Positions 16,990-25,694 are shown, counted from the first letter of the stretch. The stretch is 64,000 nucleotides of DNA from Candidatus Saccharimonadota bacterium (GCA_017431745.1 JAFRKK010000013.1:1-64000); one strand, 5' to 3'. Numbers and translations are program-made. The notes: a model not told the origin generated them from the letters alone.

Positions 16990-18186
16990 ATGAAAATATT
17001 ATGCGTCAACGCTGGCTCATCGTCTTTGAAGTTCCAACTTTACGAAATGCCAGAAGAAATCTCAATTATTAGCGGTTATGTAGAAAAAATTGGTGCCAAG
17101 GATAGTTTTTATACTATCAAGCACGAAGGCGAAAAAGTTGAAACCAAAGTCCCCATCAAGGACCACACTGAGGCCGTTAAAATTATGCTCGACGAATTAA
17201 TTAATTACGGCGTCGTCAAAGACCTCTCAGAAATACGCGGCGTAGGCCACCGAGTCCTCCACGGCGGGGAGAAATACTCCGATTCAGTAGTTATTACTAA
17301 GGAGGTTCTACGTGACATCAAGAATCTGACCAAACTCGGGCCTCTTCATCACCCAGGCAATATCGCTGGCATCAAAGCCATGCAAGCCGCCCTGCCAGAT
17401 GCTGTCCAGGTCGCAGTATTTGATACTGCCTTCCATCAGACCATTCCAAAAACTCAATATATGTACCCAGTTCCAATGGAATGGTACAAAAAATATGGTG
17501 TTCGTAAGTACGGTTTCCACGGCACTAGCCATAAATATATTACTCAGCTCATGGCCCAAAAACTTGGCAAGGAAAAGGTCAACCTTATTATTTGTCACGT
17601 AGGTTCCGGCGCCAGTATTACTGCAGTCAAAGATAGCGAGAGTTACGATACCACCATGGGCCTTACTCCGCTCGACGGCCTCATGATGGGTACTCGCTCT
17701 GGTTCAATTGACCCTTCCATCATCAAATATATGATTGACGAATCTGGCATGAAATACGACGAAATCGACGAAGCCTTAAATAAGAAATCCGGCCTTCTTG
17801 GCATTTGTGGATTTAATGATAACCGCGACGTTGAGCAAGCTATTCGTAATGGCGACGAAGACGCTCGCCTTGCTCTCGATATGTATGTCGACCGCATTGA
17901 CCGCTACATTGCCGAATACTACATTGAACTAGGCGGCAAGGTCGACGCTATTGTCTTCACTGCTGGTGTTCTTGAAAACGGCGCCGAAACCAGGGAATCA
18001 ATCATCGAAGGCTTGGAGCCACTTGGTATCAAGATTAACCACGAAGTTAACAATGCTATTGCTAGCTTCAAAGAAATCACTAGCGGTATTATTACAGCAG
18101 AGGACTCCACCGTCCCAGTTTATGTAGAACCTACCAACGAAGAAGTTATGATTACTCGTGATGCCTATAGATTCTGCGAAAAGTAA
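16990..18186 (+). CDS. ackA: Acetate kinase
   Basis: Converts acetyl phosphate and ADP to acetate and ATP, a fermentative substrate-level phosphorylation step. 398 aa, full length. Signature KILCVNAGSSSLKFQLYE at the N-terminus, RVLHGGEKY, the GFHGTSHKY motif, GSGASITAVKDS and DTTMGLTPLDGLMMGTRSG, with C-terminal FTAGVLENGAETR. The start at 16990 has AGGAG 6 nt upstream; an in-frame start at 16954 precedes the promoter. TGCTATAAT at 16957-16965. No phosphotransacetylase gene in the window. Confidence 0.96.
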   Translation: MKILCVNAGSSSLKFQLYEMPEEISIISGYVEKIGAKDSFYTIKHEGEKVETKVPIKDHTEAVKIMLDELINYGVVKDLSEIRGVGHRVLHGGEKYSDSVVITKEVLRDIKNLTKLGPLHHPGNIAGIKAMQAALPDAVQVAVFDTAFHQTIPKTQYMYPVPMEWYKKYGVRKYGFHGTSHKYITQLMAQKLGKEKVNLIICHVGSGASITAVKDSESYDTTMGLTPLDGLMMGTRSGSIDPSIIKYMIDESGMKYDEIDEALNKKSGLLGICGFNDNRDVEQAIRNGDEDARLALDMYVDRIDRYIAEYYIELGGKVDAIVFTAGVLENGAETRESIIEGLEPLGIKINHEVNNAIASFKEITSGIITAEDSTVPVYVEPTNEEVMITRDAYRFCEK

Positions 18187-18232
18187 CTAATGATTATTTA
18201 TTAAACTAGCTAAAGTGCGCTATAATAATAGT

Positions 18233-19084
18233 ATGCATAAGCTTAAACATGCGATATTTATTACGATTTTTATCGCAGTGACAATTGGGATGGGAGTCAG
18301 CATCTTCTTTTCCATTCAAGGCGATTCCAAGGCCGATTATGTTGTAGAAACAAATGTCCCATTTGCTCCTTTTGAGTTTTACAAAGATCGCAAAATTGTC
18401 GGAGTCGATGTCGATATTGTCGACCGCGTCGCCAAGAAATTAGACAAGACCATCCAAATCAAAAACGTTGAGTTCGACGTCATCATCGATAATGTCGAAA
18501 GTGGCCTCATTGCCGATGCTGGTGCCGCTGGTCTCACCATCACCCCAGCTAGAGAAGAAAAAGTCAACTTTACCATTCCATATTATACCTCCGTCCAATA
18601 CGTCATTTTTAGTCATAATTTTCCGCCCGCCCTGCGTGACGACCACATCGTTTGGGACTCTCTCGCTGGCTACACTATTGGCTCGCAAATTGGCAGCACC
18701 GGTTATATTTTCGTAGAGGATGAAATAAAAAATGGCGTACTAATGAATACTGGCACCACTCTCAAAGGCATCGATTCACACCAGCTTGCAGTGGATGCCA
18801 TCAATTCACATATCGTTGATTTTGCCGTTGCCGATGAATTGGTCGCCAAGTTTATCATCGAAAAAAACCCCGAGCTTGGCGCCTTGCCTCTTTACTATTC
18901 TGGCCGCACCCGCGCAGAGGATTATCCAGTCGAAGAATCCTATGCTATCGCCGTCAACAAAAATCGTCCCGAACTACTCAAGGCCTTCAACGAAGTATTA
19001 ATTGAGATGATTAACGATACCGAAGACGGCACCAACGAAATAGATAGATTAGTATTAAAATATATGGGGTTAGAAAATGAATAG
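18233..19084 (+). CDS. Amino-acid ABC transporter substrate-binding protein
   Basis: Periplasmic-type binding protein of the polar amino-acid family (PBP2, GlnH/HisJ-like), 283 aa. An uncleaved-looking N-terminal membrane segment (residues 7-30) without a lipobox Cys implies membrane anchoring. The ligand-binding domain shows TNVPFAPFEFYKDRKIVGVD, DAGAAGLTITPAREEKV and a hinge after YTIGSQIGSTGY. The start at 18233 is chosen because TATAAT (18221-18226) ends 6 nt before it. It overlaps the permease by 8 nt. Substrate unknown; glutamine, arginine or another amino acid is plausible. Confidence 0.88.
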   Translation: MHKLKHAIFITIFIAVTIGMGVSIFFSIQGDSKADYVVETNVPFAPFEFYKDRKIVGVDVDIVDRVAKKLDKTIQIKNVEFDVIIDNVESGLIADAGAAGLTITPAREEKVNFTIPYYTSVQYVIFSHNFPPALRDDHIVWDSLAGYTIGSQIGSTGYIFVEDEIKNGVLMNTGTTLKGIDSHQLAVDAINSHIVDFAVADELVAKFIIEKNPELGALPLYYSGRTRAEDYPVEESYAIAVNKNRPELLKAFNEVLIEMINDTEDGTNEIDRLVLKYMGLENE

Positions 19085-19799
19085 TTTAATCATTATTGGA
19101 GATTTCTTCGCTAAAGTAGCCGAACTCTTTACTACGCCAGAATACATCGATGCTCTTCTTCATGGCTTTTTGCTTACCATCCAAATCTCATATTTTGCCA
19201 TCCTACTCGGTATTCTACTTGGTGCCATCATCGCGCTAGTGGACGTCGCTAAACCCAAAGGTTGGCTCATCATCCCGAAATTCATCTGCAGGGTCTATAC
19301 TACTATTATTCGAGGTACGCCAATGGCCCTTCAGCTATTTATCATGTTTTTTGCTATCTTCGCTATCAAAGGATTCCCTAGCATTATCATTGCCATCCTA
19401 GCCTTTGGTCTCAACTCTGCTGCCTACACCGCTGAGGTTATTCGCGGCGGTATCCTTTCGGTAGATAAAGGCCAAACCGAAGCCGGTGAAGCACTCGGGC
19501 TTTCGCAAACTACTATCTTCTTCAAAATCGTTGCTCCTCAAGCCATCAAGAACATCATTCCAGCTCTCGGTAACGAGATTATCACTGTTATCAAAGAGAC
19601 CGCCATCGTTAGCATGGTCGGTATGTACGATCTTAACATGGCTGCCAAAGACATCGGCTCCGGCCAAAATATGGCCAGCTATATCGTCCCGATGTTTGTC
19701 GCCGCCCTGTTCTATCTTGCTACCATTTACCTTATTACTTTTATCGTCAAACGTATTGAAAAATCACTCCGCAAAAGTGACTTAAGGACGGAGGGCTAA
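19077..19799 (+). CDS. Amino-acid ABC transporter permease
   Basis: Inner-membrane permease of the HisM/GlnP family, 240 aa with about five membrane helices. The EAA-type coupling loop is EAGEALGLSQTTIFFKIVAPQ, contacting the ATPase. RGTPMALQLFIMFF is the conserved N-terminal His/Glu/Gln-permease motif. It overlaps the binding-protein gene and its stop (19797-19799) abuts the ATPase start at 19800, so the three genes form one operon. A CPR-type host with few biosynthetic genes would depend on such import. Confidence 0.92.
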   Translation: MNSLIIIGDFFAKVAELFTTPEYIDALLHGFLLTIQISYFAILLGILLGAIIALVDVAKPKGWLIIPKFICRVYTTIIRGTPMALQLFIMFFAIFAIKGFPSIIIAILAFGLNSAAYTAEVIRGGILSVDKGQTEAGEALGLSQTTIFFKIVAPQAIKNIIPALGNEIITVIKETAIVSMVGMYDLNMAAKDIGSGQNMASYIVPMFVAALFYLATIYLITFIVKRIEKSLRKSDLRTEG

Positions 19800-20534
19800 A
19801 TGGATAACCAAAACACTGAACTCATCATTAAAAACCTGAAAAAACATTACGGTAAAAATAAAGTTCTAAGGGGCATTAATTTTGAACTTCATGAAGGCGA
19901 ACGCGTTGTAGTGCTTGGCCCTTCCGGCTCTGGCAAATCCACTTTTCTTCGCTGTATCAATCGTCTTGAGGAACCATCAAGCGGCCAAATTATCCTCGAC
20001 GGCGTCGAAGTCACCGATAAAAATATTCGCAAAATTCGTCGCAATATCGGCATGGTATTCCAACACTTTAATCTTATCAATAATCTCACCGTAATGGAAA
20101 ACCTTATTCTCGCACCAGTAAAACTAAAGGTCATGAAAAAAGATGAAGCTATAAAATGCGCTCACGAACTCTTAGGACACATTGGTTTACCTGGCAAAGC
20201 TGATGCTTATCCCGCCTCCCTTTCCGGTGGGCAAAAACAACGCATTGCCATTATTCGCGCCATGATGCTTTCACCTGAAATACTCCTTTTTGACGAACCT
20301 ACTTCTGCGCTTGACCCTGAGTCCATTGGCGATGTTCTTTCGCTCATCCGCGAACTTGCTGATCGTGGCATGACTATCATGATTGTTACTCACGAGATGA
20401 GTTTTGCCAAAGAAATTGCCACCCGCATTGTTTTTGTCGACAAAGGTAAAATTATCGAAGAGGGAACGCCTGACGAATTCTTCAATCATCCGAAAACCCC
20501 CCGGGTCCGCGAGTTTCTAAAGAAAGTATTATAA
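19800..20534 (+). CDS. Amino-acid ABC transporter ATP-binding protein
   Basis: GlnQ/HisP-type ATPase driving import, 244 aa. Walker A GPSGSGKST (about residues 40-48), Q-loop MVFQHFNLINNLTV, signature LSGGQKQRIAIIRAM, Walker B ILLFDEPTSALDPE and switch His in MIVTHEMSF. The ribosome binding site GGACGGAGG lies inside the end of the permease gene. The stop is 5 nt before the 3' end of a tRNA gene on the other strand. Confidence 0.95.
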   Translation: MDNQNTELIIKNLKKHYGKNKVLRGINFELHEGERVVVLGPSGSGKSTFLRCINRLEEPSSGQIILDGVEVTDKNIRKIRRNIGMVFQHFNLINNLTVMENLILAPVKLKVMKKDEAIKCAHELLGHIGLPGKADAYPASLSGGQKQRIAIIRAMMLSPEILLFDEPTSALDPESIGDVLSLIRELADRGMTIMIVTHEMSFAKEIATRIVFVDKGKIIEEGTPDEFFNHPKTPRVREFLKKVL

Positions 20535-20539
20535 AAAAT

Positions 20540-20614
20540 GGTGACCCGGGTGCGAGTCGAACGCACAACCTTCTCCTTAGGACGGAGCTGCTCTATCCAT
20601 TGAGCTACCGGGCC
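20540..20614 (-). tRNA. tRNA-Arg (anticodon CCT)
   Basis: Cloverleaf on the minus strand: acceptor GGCCCGG with CCGGGTC, D arm GCTC/GAGC, anticodon stem-loop CTCC-GTCCTAA-GGAG giving CCT (reads AGG), T arm with GTTCGACTC, and an encoded CCA. The upstream promoter is the minus-strand half of a symmetric palindrome at 20629-20650. Confidence 0.93.
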
Positions 20615-20628
20615 ATAACACACATTTT

Positions 20629-20650
20629 ATGCTATAATATATTATAGCAT
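20629..20650. promoter_or_regulatory. Symmetric divergent promoter, tRNA-Arg / ppiC-like
   Basis: A perfect 22-bp palindrome containing TGCTATAAT on both strands. The plus half drives the gene starting at 20649 (10 nt between TATAAT and ATG). The minus half lies 26 nt from the tRNA-Arg 5' end. Confidence 0.7.
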
Positions 20651-21671
20651 GAGTCTACTAAAGAAAAAAGACACTAAAAAAACCGAACAGGAAAAGGTCG
20701 AAGAGCGCCGCGAAGAGGTCCTTGCCAAGGGACGTAAGTTTAAATACCCTCTCCAGTGGACCAAGCACCGCGTGGTTATTAATACCATTCTGATCGCTTT
20801 TATTATGATAGCTTTGGTCATCACTGGCATCTGGCTTGGTCTCTATAAACTCAACATGACCGATGATTTTCTATTTCGCATTACCGAAATCGTTCCTCTT
20901 CCCGTCGCCAAAGTTAACGGCGAAGACGCCAAGTTTTCAGATTATTTGATGTTTTATCGTAGTAGCATGACTTCTATCGAGCGTCAATCCGGTAGTGAAT
21001 TCGACGAAGGCTCCGTCGAAGAACTGCGTGCTGAGTACAAGAATTCCGCCCTTGCCGAAGCCGAGAAATACACCTATGCCGCTAAGCTCGCCAAAGAGCA
21101 GGGCATTGAAGTCACCGACGAAGAAGTAGCAAATGAATTTGACCGCCACCTTAAAATCGGCGGAGTTGACCGTAGCGTTGAAGGCTTCGTTAAAATTATC
21201 AAAGACAATTTTGGGCTCGATAAATCCGAGTACGAACGCATGCTATACCTAACGCTACTTAAGTCCAAGGTCGAAATCGCCATTGACACCAACGCTGCTA
21301 AGACCGTCAATCAAGTTGAACAAATACTTGCTGAATCCGGCAACGACTACGCCAAAGTCGCTGAAGAGCTCGGTGACAAAGTCAGCTACCAGGAAACCGG
21401 TGGCTTAGTCGATAGTAAAAACATCGACGGTGGTCGCGCTAGCGAAGCCATGAAATTGGAACCTGGGGAAAGCAGTGGCAAGTTCATCTCTATTAATGGC
21501 GACGGTTACTACTTTGTTAAACTCATCAACAAAACCGAAAACGAAGTCAATTTTGTCTCTATCAAAGTCCCATTTACCGAGTTCGATAAACGTTTTGACG
21601 CCCTAAAAAACGACGGCAAAATCACCGAATATATCACCATCCCCACTCCCGATTACACCCCCGAAGAATAA
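20649..21671 (+). CDS. Membrane-anchored PpiC/SurA-like foldase
   Basis: 340 aa protein with a highly charged cytoplasmic N-terminus, one membrane helix (about residues 38-60) and an extracytoplasmic part. AKVNGEDAKFSDYLMFYRS and AYAAKLAKEQGIEVTDEEV resemble the SurA/PrsA N-terminal chaperone domain. QVEQILAESGNDYAKVAEELGDKVSYQETGG followed by GESSGKFISINGDGYYFVKL resembles a parvulin-type PPIase domain. It probably helps fold exported proteins. Overall identity to PrsA or SurA is low, so catalytic activity is uncertain. Confidence 0.75.
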   Translation: MSLLKKKDTKKTEQEKVEERREEVLAKGRKFKYPLQWTKHRVVINTILIAFIMIALVITGIWLGLYKLNMTDDFLFRITEIVPLPVAKVNGEDAKFSDYLMFYRSSMTSIERQSGSEFDEGSVEELRAEYKNSALAEAEKYTYAAKLAKEQGIEVTDEEVANEFDRHLKIGGVDRSVEGFVKIIKDNFGLDKSEYERMLYLTLLKSKVEIAIDTNAAKTVNQVEQILAESGNDYAKVAEELGDKVSYQETGGLVDSKNIDGGRASEAMKLEPGESSGKFISINGDGYYFVKLINKTENEVNFVSIKVPFTEFDKRFDALKNDGKITEYITIPTPDYTPEE

Positions 21672-21691
21672 CACCACGATTCATTCAAAAA

Positions 21692-21779
21692 TAAAAACCG
21701 CTAGAGCAGTATTTTCTCTTGCTGAAGCGCGATTATACATCGAGCGAAGCAAGAAAAATGCCGCTATTAGCGGTTTTTA
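21692..21779 (+). terminator. Long hairpin terminator after ppiC-like gene
   Basis: AAAAACCGCTA (21694-21704) pairs with TAGCGGTTTTT (21768-21778), and further inward AGCAGTATTTTCTCTTGCT pairs with AGCAAGAAAAATGCCGCT imperfectly. The apex contains GAAGCGCGAT and ATCGAGCGAAGC, resembling apical motifs of the other palindromic elements in this window. The T-run on one side and A-run on the other allow bidirectional use. Confidence 0.7.
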
Positions 21780-21789
21780 ATTTGAATGA

Positions 21790-21864
21790 TGGTGCGGGTA
21801 TGGGGAGTCGGACCCCAATCTTATCCTTGGGAAGGATACATAATAGCCGCTATACGATACCCGC
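21790..21864 (-). tRNA. tRNA-Gly (anticodon CCC)
   Basis: Minus-strand cloverleaf with acceptor GCGGGTA/TACCCGC, anticodon stem-loop TATCC-TTCCCAA-GGATA giving CCC, T arm TGGGG/CCCCA and an encoded CCA. A minus-strand TGGTATAAT (TATAAT at 21875-21880) lies 10 nt upstream of the 5' end. A plus-strand reading frame running through this tRNA into argS is not real. Confidence 0.93.
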
Positions 21865-21913
21865 TAGCCCCCTCATTATACCATATCTCTGTAAAATATG
21901 CTATAATTACCTT

Positions 21914-23689
21914 ATGCAAGGAATCAGGGAACAGCTTAAAAAAGTTATTCAGGACCTCTATGGTTTAGATTTTGACCCTGAAATTACTCCTTCTCCCGAT
22001 AATATCGACGCCGACTATTCCACTAATGCGCCCTTAAAACTCGCCAAAACCTTACATAAGTCGCCAATGACAATAGGGGAGGAGTTATTGGAAGCTTTTG
22101 TGAGCATTTGCGACAACGGGAGCAAACTAGCGAGCGAGCCCCGTAACGACGGGCGCGAGCGAAGCGGCGAACAAAAGGTTTCAATAACCCCTCCTGGCTT
22201 TATTAACTTTACTTTATCTAACGAATATCTAGCAGAAAAAATTAATGAGTTAACTGATGATTTTGACGAAAGCATCAAATCCGGTGCGTTTAAGGACAAA
22301 ACGGTAATTTGCGAATTCAGCGACCCCAACCCTTTCAAAGTCCTTCATGTTGGTCACCTTTATACATCCATCGTTGGTGATTCCATCAGTAGATTATTTG
22401 AATACGCTGGCGCCAAAGTCATCCGCGCTAACTTCGGGGGCGATGTCGGACTCCATGTCGCAAAAACCATGTATATTCTCGAGCAAAAACCCCTAGACGA
22501 GCTAACCATTGAAGACATCGCTAAATGTTATGTTGAGGGCACCGCCGCCTACGACGACGATGAAGTCGCCAGGCAAGAGATTACCAAATTGAACAAAGAA
22601 ATCTACAAAATCAATAACGAAAACCTTCATAACAGTCCACTTGCCGACTTGTATTGGAAGGGTAGAGAATTGTCCTATCAATATTTTAAGGATTTCTACA
22701 ACACCATTGGTGTGAAATTCGATAAATTCTACCCTGAATCTTCCGTTGCTAGCCTAGGTCTCAAAACCGTCGAGGAACAACTAGAAAGGGGTGTTTACGA
22801 AGTTTCAGACGGCGCCGTAATCTTTAATGGCGAAAAATACGGCCTCCACACTCGGGTATTCGTCAATCAAGAAGGCGTACCCACCTATGAGGCCAAGGAC
22901 GTCGGATTAATTTTCACCAAATGGGATGATTACCACTTCGATAAATCCGTCGTCATTACCGGCTCAGAACAGCTAGACTATATGAAGGTTGTCTTAAAAT
23001 CTGTCGAGCAATACGCCCCTGAATTGGTTGAGCGAACGAGCCATCTGACTCACGGCCTCGTCAAGCTACCCGGTGGCATTAAAATGTCATCACGAAAAGG
23101 CAACTTCTTAAAAGCCGTTGATGTCCTAGATATGGTCAAAGACGAGCTAAAGAACGAGTATAATTCGAGCGATGGAATCGTTGCCCTCGCTGCCACCAAG
23201 TACGCTTTCCTCAAATACAAAATGGGCGGCAATATCATCTTCGATCCGAAAGAATCGGTCAAAATGACCGGCAATTCCGGCCCCTACCTCCTTTATGCAT
23301 GTGTTAGAGCTAAGAAAATTCTAGCATCTGCGAATAACACTTCTGAGGAGCATAATCGCCGACGGGGCGATTACGGAGCGACCGAAGCCCGTGACGACGG
23401 GCCTGAGGGAGCGTTCCGAAGAAGTGTTATTGCAGATGCCGAAAGTTCATTGATGAAAAAGATCTTGGAGTACAAGGAGGTATTGGCCGAAGCAGTCCAT
23501 GAGATGGCTCCTCACAAATTAGCCAACTATCTTTACGAACTTGCCCAAGAATTCAGCCGTTTCTACGAACATTGCCCAGTCATCGGCTGCGAGAATGAAT
23601 CAGAACGCCTCAGATTAGTCAAAGTATACCTAGACACCATGACTCACGGTCTGAACCTTCTCGGCATTAACATCCCGGAGGAAATGTAA
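21914..23689 (+). CDS. argS: Arginyl-tRNA synthetase with two in-frame palindromic insertions
   Basis: Class I synthetase charging tRNA-Arg, 591 aa. HIGH motif VLHVGHLYTS, KMSK-like IKMSSRKGN and a C-terminal DALR domain (YLYELAQEFSRFYEHCPV). The start at 21914 is fixed by TATAAT (21902-21907) 6 nt upstream and by the tRNA-Gly just before it. Two palindromic elements are translated in frame: residues about 55-94, in the N-terminal tRNA-recognition region, and about 471-509, at the catalytic/DALR junction. They encode low-complexity Arg/Gly/Asp/Glu-rich peptides absent from ordinary ArgS. The active-site motifs are intact, so the gene is probably functional. orn follows after 1 nt. Confidence 0.94.
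   Translation: MQGIREQLKKVIQDLYGLDFDPEITPSPDNIDADYSTNAPLKLAKTLHKSPMTIGEELLEAFVSICDNGSKLASEPRNDGRERSGEQKVSITPPGFINFTLSNEYLAEKINELTDDFDESIKSGAFKDKTVICEFSDPNPFKVLHVGHLYTSIVGDSISRLFEYAGAKVIRANFGGDVGLHVAKTMYILEQKPLDELTIEDIAKCYVEGTAAYDDDEVARQEITKLNKEIYKINNENLHNSPLADLYWKGRELSYQYFKDFYNTIGVKFDKFYPESSVASLGLKTVEEQLERGVYEVSDGAVIFNGEKYGLHTRVFVNQEGVPTYEAKDVGLIFTKWDDYHFDKSVVITGSEQLDYMKVVLKSVEQYAPELVERTSHLTHGLVKLPGGIKMSSRKGNFLKAVDVLDMVKDELKNEYNSSDGIVALAATKYAFLKYKMGGNIIFDPKESVKMTGNSGPYLLYACVRAKKILASANNTSEEHNRRRGDYGATEARDDGPEGAFRRSVIADAESSLMKKILEYKEVLAEAVHEMAPHKLANYLYELAQEFSRFYEHCPVIGCENESERLRLVKVYLDTMTHGLNLLGINIPEEM
22078..22194. repeat. In-frame palindromic element, argS copy 1
   Basis: Arms 22078-22101 and 22171-22194 match at 21 of 24 positions as inverted repeats. 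The core contains GCGAGCGAGC, the hairpin CCCGTAACGACGGG and GCGAGCGAAGCG. The insert keeps the argS reading frame and encodes a Ser/Arg/Gly/Glu-rich segment. Confidence 0.8.
23324..23439. repeat. In-frame palindromic element, argS copy 2
   Basis: Arms 23324-23344 and 23420-23439 are perfectly complementary except for one bulged base (23332). The core begins TGAGGAGCATA, has an inner hairpin TAATCGCC-GACG-GGGCGATTA and GCCCGTGACGACGGGC, and ends GGGAGCGTTCCGA. Both ends of the core match the ileS copy. Confidence 0.85.
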
Positions 23690-23690
23690 C

Positions 23691-24215
23691 ATGAAAAGAG
23701 CTAAATTATTGTGGATAGATTTAGAAATGACCGGCCTTGACCCCTCAAAAGACAGAATTCTTGAGGTTGCCGCCATTGCCACTGACATGAAATTCGATAA
23801 AATCGCCAGCTACGAGGCCGCTATCAAAGTCCCCGACGCATTAATCAAAGAACGCATGGTCGGTGAATTTTGGGAACAAAATAGCAAAACTCGCGACGCC
23901 CTCATCGCGCAGAACCAAGGCGGCAAACCTATCAAACAAGTCGAGCAAGAACTACTAGAGTTTATCGATCAAAACTGCACCAAGGAGCTCTACCTCGCTG
24001 GCAACTCCATCCACCAAGACCGTAAATTTATCGAACGCGAAATGCCAGAGCTAAACAAACGTTTGCACTACCGCATGCTTGACGTTTCCGCCTGGAAGAT
24101 TTATTTCGAAAATGCCCGGAACAAAAAGTTCATTAAGCCAGAAAACCACCGTGCCTTGGAAGATATCAACGGTAGTATTGAGGAGCTAAAATGGTACCTG
24201 ACCTTCATGAAATAA
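23691..24215 (+). CDS. orn: Oligoribonuclease
   Basis: DEDDh 3'-5' exonuclease that degrades very short RNAs (2-5 nt) to mononucleotides. 174 aa, near the usual 180. Exo I motif LWIDLEMTGLDPSKDRILEV, Exo II around LAGNSIHQDRKFI and Exo III HRALEDINGSIEELKWY. GGAGG lies at 23680-23684 just before the start. It overlaps the next gene by 25 nt. Confidence 0.95.
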   Translation: MKRAKLLWIDLEMTGLDPSKDRILEVAAIATDMKFDKIASYEAAIKVPDALIKERMVGEFWEQNSKTRDALIAQNQGGKPIKQVEQELLEFIDQNCTKELYLAGNSIHQDRKFIEREMPELNKRLHYRMLDVSAWKIYFENARNKKFIKPENHRALEDINGSIEELKWYLTFMK

Positions 24216-24481
24216 ACGGCATTGATAACTACGACGTTAAACAGGAAAAAAGCCGCACCCTTTACCAAAAAAACGGCAAGACTTTCCTAGTCCAAAACCT
24301 TAGCACCATTGAAGTCCGCTGTGATAAGGAACTTGGAAGAACTCTCCAAGAAAGATACGAATCTGTCATGCAGTCACGCTACTTCGGCCACGGCGGCATC
24401 GAAATCGTCCCAACCCACCAACTCACCAAAGAGGAACTCGCCGACTTAATCAGGCTAAGCTACGAGCTAACGGATAAATAA
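24191..24481 (+). CDS. MmcQ/YjbR-family protein
   Basis: 96 aa protein. The C-terminal half (IEVRCDKELGRTLQERYESV, then IVPTHQLTKEELADLIRLSY) fits the MmcQ/YjbR fold (former DUF419), a small CyaY-like domain of unknown biochemical role. It is shorter than usual (110-120 aa). AGGAG at 24180-24184 supports the ATG; translation is probably coupled to orn. The final codons lie inside the left arm of a long palindrome at 24472-24637. Confidence 0.6.
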   Translation: MVPDLHEINGIDNYDVKQEKSRTLYQKNGKTFLVQNLSTIEVRCDKELGRTLQERYESVMQSRYFGHGGIEIVPTHQLTKEELADLIRLSYELTDK

Positions 24482-24637
24482 TAATTAAAGCTTCGAAACA
24501 TATAAAATTTCCCATATAAAAATCACAACTAGTACGGATTTTGGAGGAAACTGTAATTTCCGACAAAATCCGCCTACCGTTGTGATTTTTATCTTGACGA
24601 AATTTTATCGTTGAGAAGATTAATTATTATTTATCCC
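24472..24637. repeat. Long nested palindrome between convergent genes
   Basis: A 166-nt imperfect inverted repeat. GGATAAATAATAATTAA (24472-24488) pairs with TTAATTATTATTTATCC. Inside it ATAAAAATCACAAC pairs with GTTGTGATTTTTAT, CGGATTTTG with CAAAATCCG, and GGAAA with TTTCC at the tip. It separates the YjbR-like gene from convergent mscL and probably ends both transcripts. Confidence 0.75.
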
Positions 24638-24668
24638 TACGGCGCACGTTTCAACGCCTAAAAACAGA

Positions 24669-25061
24669 TTATTTTTTATTCTCTTTCTTAGCTTTCTTAG
24701 CATCGCGTCGTTCGTTCAAGCGATTCATCGCCTTAATCACCATAAAGATTACCCAAGCAATTACGAGGAATTGCACTACATTTTGGATAAAATTACCATA
24801 GGCGATCACCGCTTCATCCCCGGTACCAAAGAAATTCGGGATTCGAATCGCCAGTCCAGTAAAGTCCACGCCACCAAGTAGAAGCCCCACAATCGGCATC
24901 ACGATATCATTTACTAGGGAATTAACAATCGCCGTAAACGCACCACCGACTGCCACACCTACCGCGAGGTCAATCATCGAACCACGATTGATGAATTCGA
25001 TAAACTCTTCCTTCATCGTTTGTTTTTCTTTAATTTTTGCTAGCTCTTCGGATTTAGCCAT
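24669..25061 (-). CDS. mscL: Large-conductance mechanosensitive channel MscL
   Basis: Pentameric channel released by membrane tension to protect against hypo-osmotic shock. 130 aa. After a basic N-terminal helix, TM1 is [22 protein letters not shown]2 is [20 protein letters not shown], and the C-terminus is Lys/Arg-rich. It is second in a two-gene minus-strand unit with the membrane protein at 25077. An mscS-type channel occurs at 40442. Confidence 0.95.
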   Translation of the reverse strand: MAKSEELAKIKEKQTMKEEFIEFINRGSMIDLAVGVAVGGAFTAIVNSLVNDIVMPIVGLLLGGVDFTGLAIRIPNFFGTGDEAVIAYGNFIQNVVQFLVIAWVIFMVIKAMNRLNERRDAKKAKKENKK

Positions 25062-25076
25062 AATAACTCCTTTCTA

Positions 25077-25694
25077 TTATTTAGTTTCCGAAAAATCATT
25101 AAAACTATTATACAGACTGTCCAGGCTCCCGTACGATTTCGTGAGAAGCTCTTTCAGGGTATCATTATTAGCCGAACGCAAAATCTGGTTTTCTTCCGTT
25201 GCAATTAAGGAGATTTCATACGCCATCTTGTGCGCAAAAATTCGGTCCAGATTTCCATTGATTTTTGCTTCAAATAGCTCTGCCTCTAATCCGTCCTTTG
25301 ACGTGTTGGCCTCCGCTATAAAATTCTTGTCAATATCCTTTTCCTTAAATTCATATTTTTCCGTCAAATACCCGGTTAAATCTTTGTTCGTGTTGGTCAG
25401 AACACCCTTCAGCGATGCTGCGTTCGCTCTGAGGTCAGACGACTTAATATCGTTTTGATAATCCTCAATCACTTCGGCCGTAGCCGCTAGGTGTAAATAT
25501 AATCTATAGCAATTGTTTTTTTCGCCACCCTTGTTGCCACTTAATATCGAGCCAATTATTATAATAATAATCAAAGCTACTAGCGCGGCCAACCCACCTA
25601 AGAAAAGTTTTGACGATAGTAAACTGCTGACTTTTGATTTTTTTACCGGCCGGTTCGAAGCCGATATTTGATTAAGATATTCTTGACCTTCCAT
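25077..25694 (-). CDS. Single-pass membrane protein of unknown function
   Basis: 205 aa. A basic N-terminal region is followed by a strongly hydrophobic segment (about residues 32-50, with a run of Ile) and an extracytoplasmic, largely helical domain rich in Asp, Glu, Lys and Asn. No recognised domain. One Cys (NNCYRLYLH). It is divergent from dnaG with a shared promoter and lies upstream of mscL with a 15-nt gap, so the two may be cotranscribed. No function can be assigned. Confidence 0.75.
   Translation of the reverse strand: MEGQEYLNQISASNRPVKKSKVSSLLSSKLFLGGLAALVALIIIIIIGSILSGNKGGEKNNCYRLYLHLAATAEVIEDYQNDIKSSDLRANAASLKGVLTNTNKDLTGYLTEKYEFKEKDIDKNFIAEANTSKDGLEAELFEAKINGNLDRIFAHKMAYEISLIATEENQILRSANNDTLKELLTKSYGSLDSLYNSFNDFSETK

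Noticed and set aside
21719-21913. Longer argS reading frame
   Set aside because: It reads through a terminator hairpin and tRNA-Gly; the promoter at 21902-21907 fixes the start at 21914.
22078-23439. argS palindromes as introns or inteins
   Set aside because: They are about 116 nt, in frame without stops, and lack any splice or intein motif. In-frame translation is simpler.
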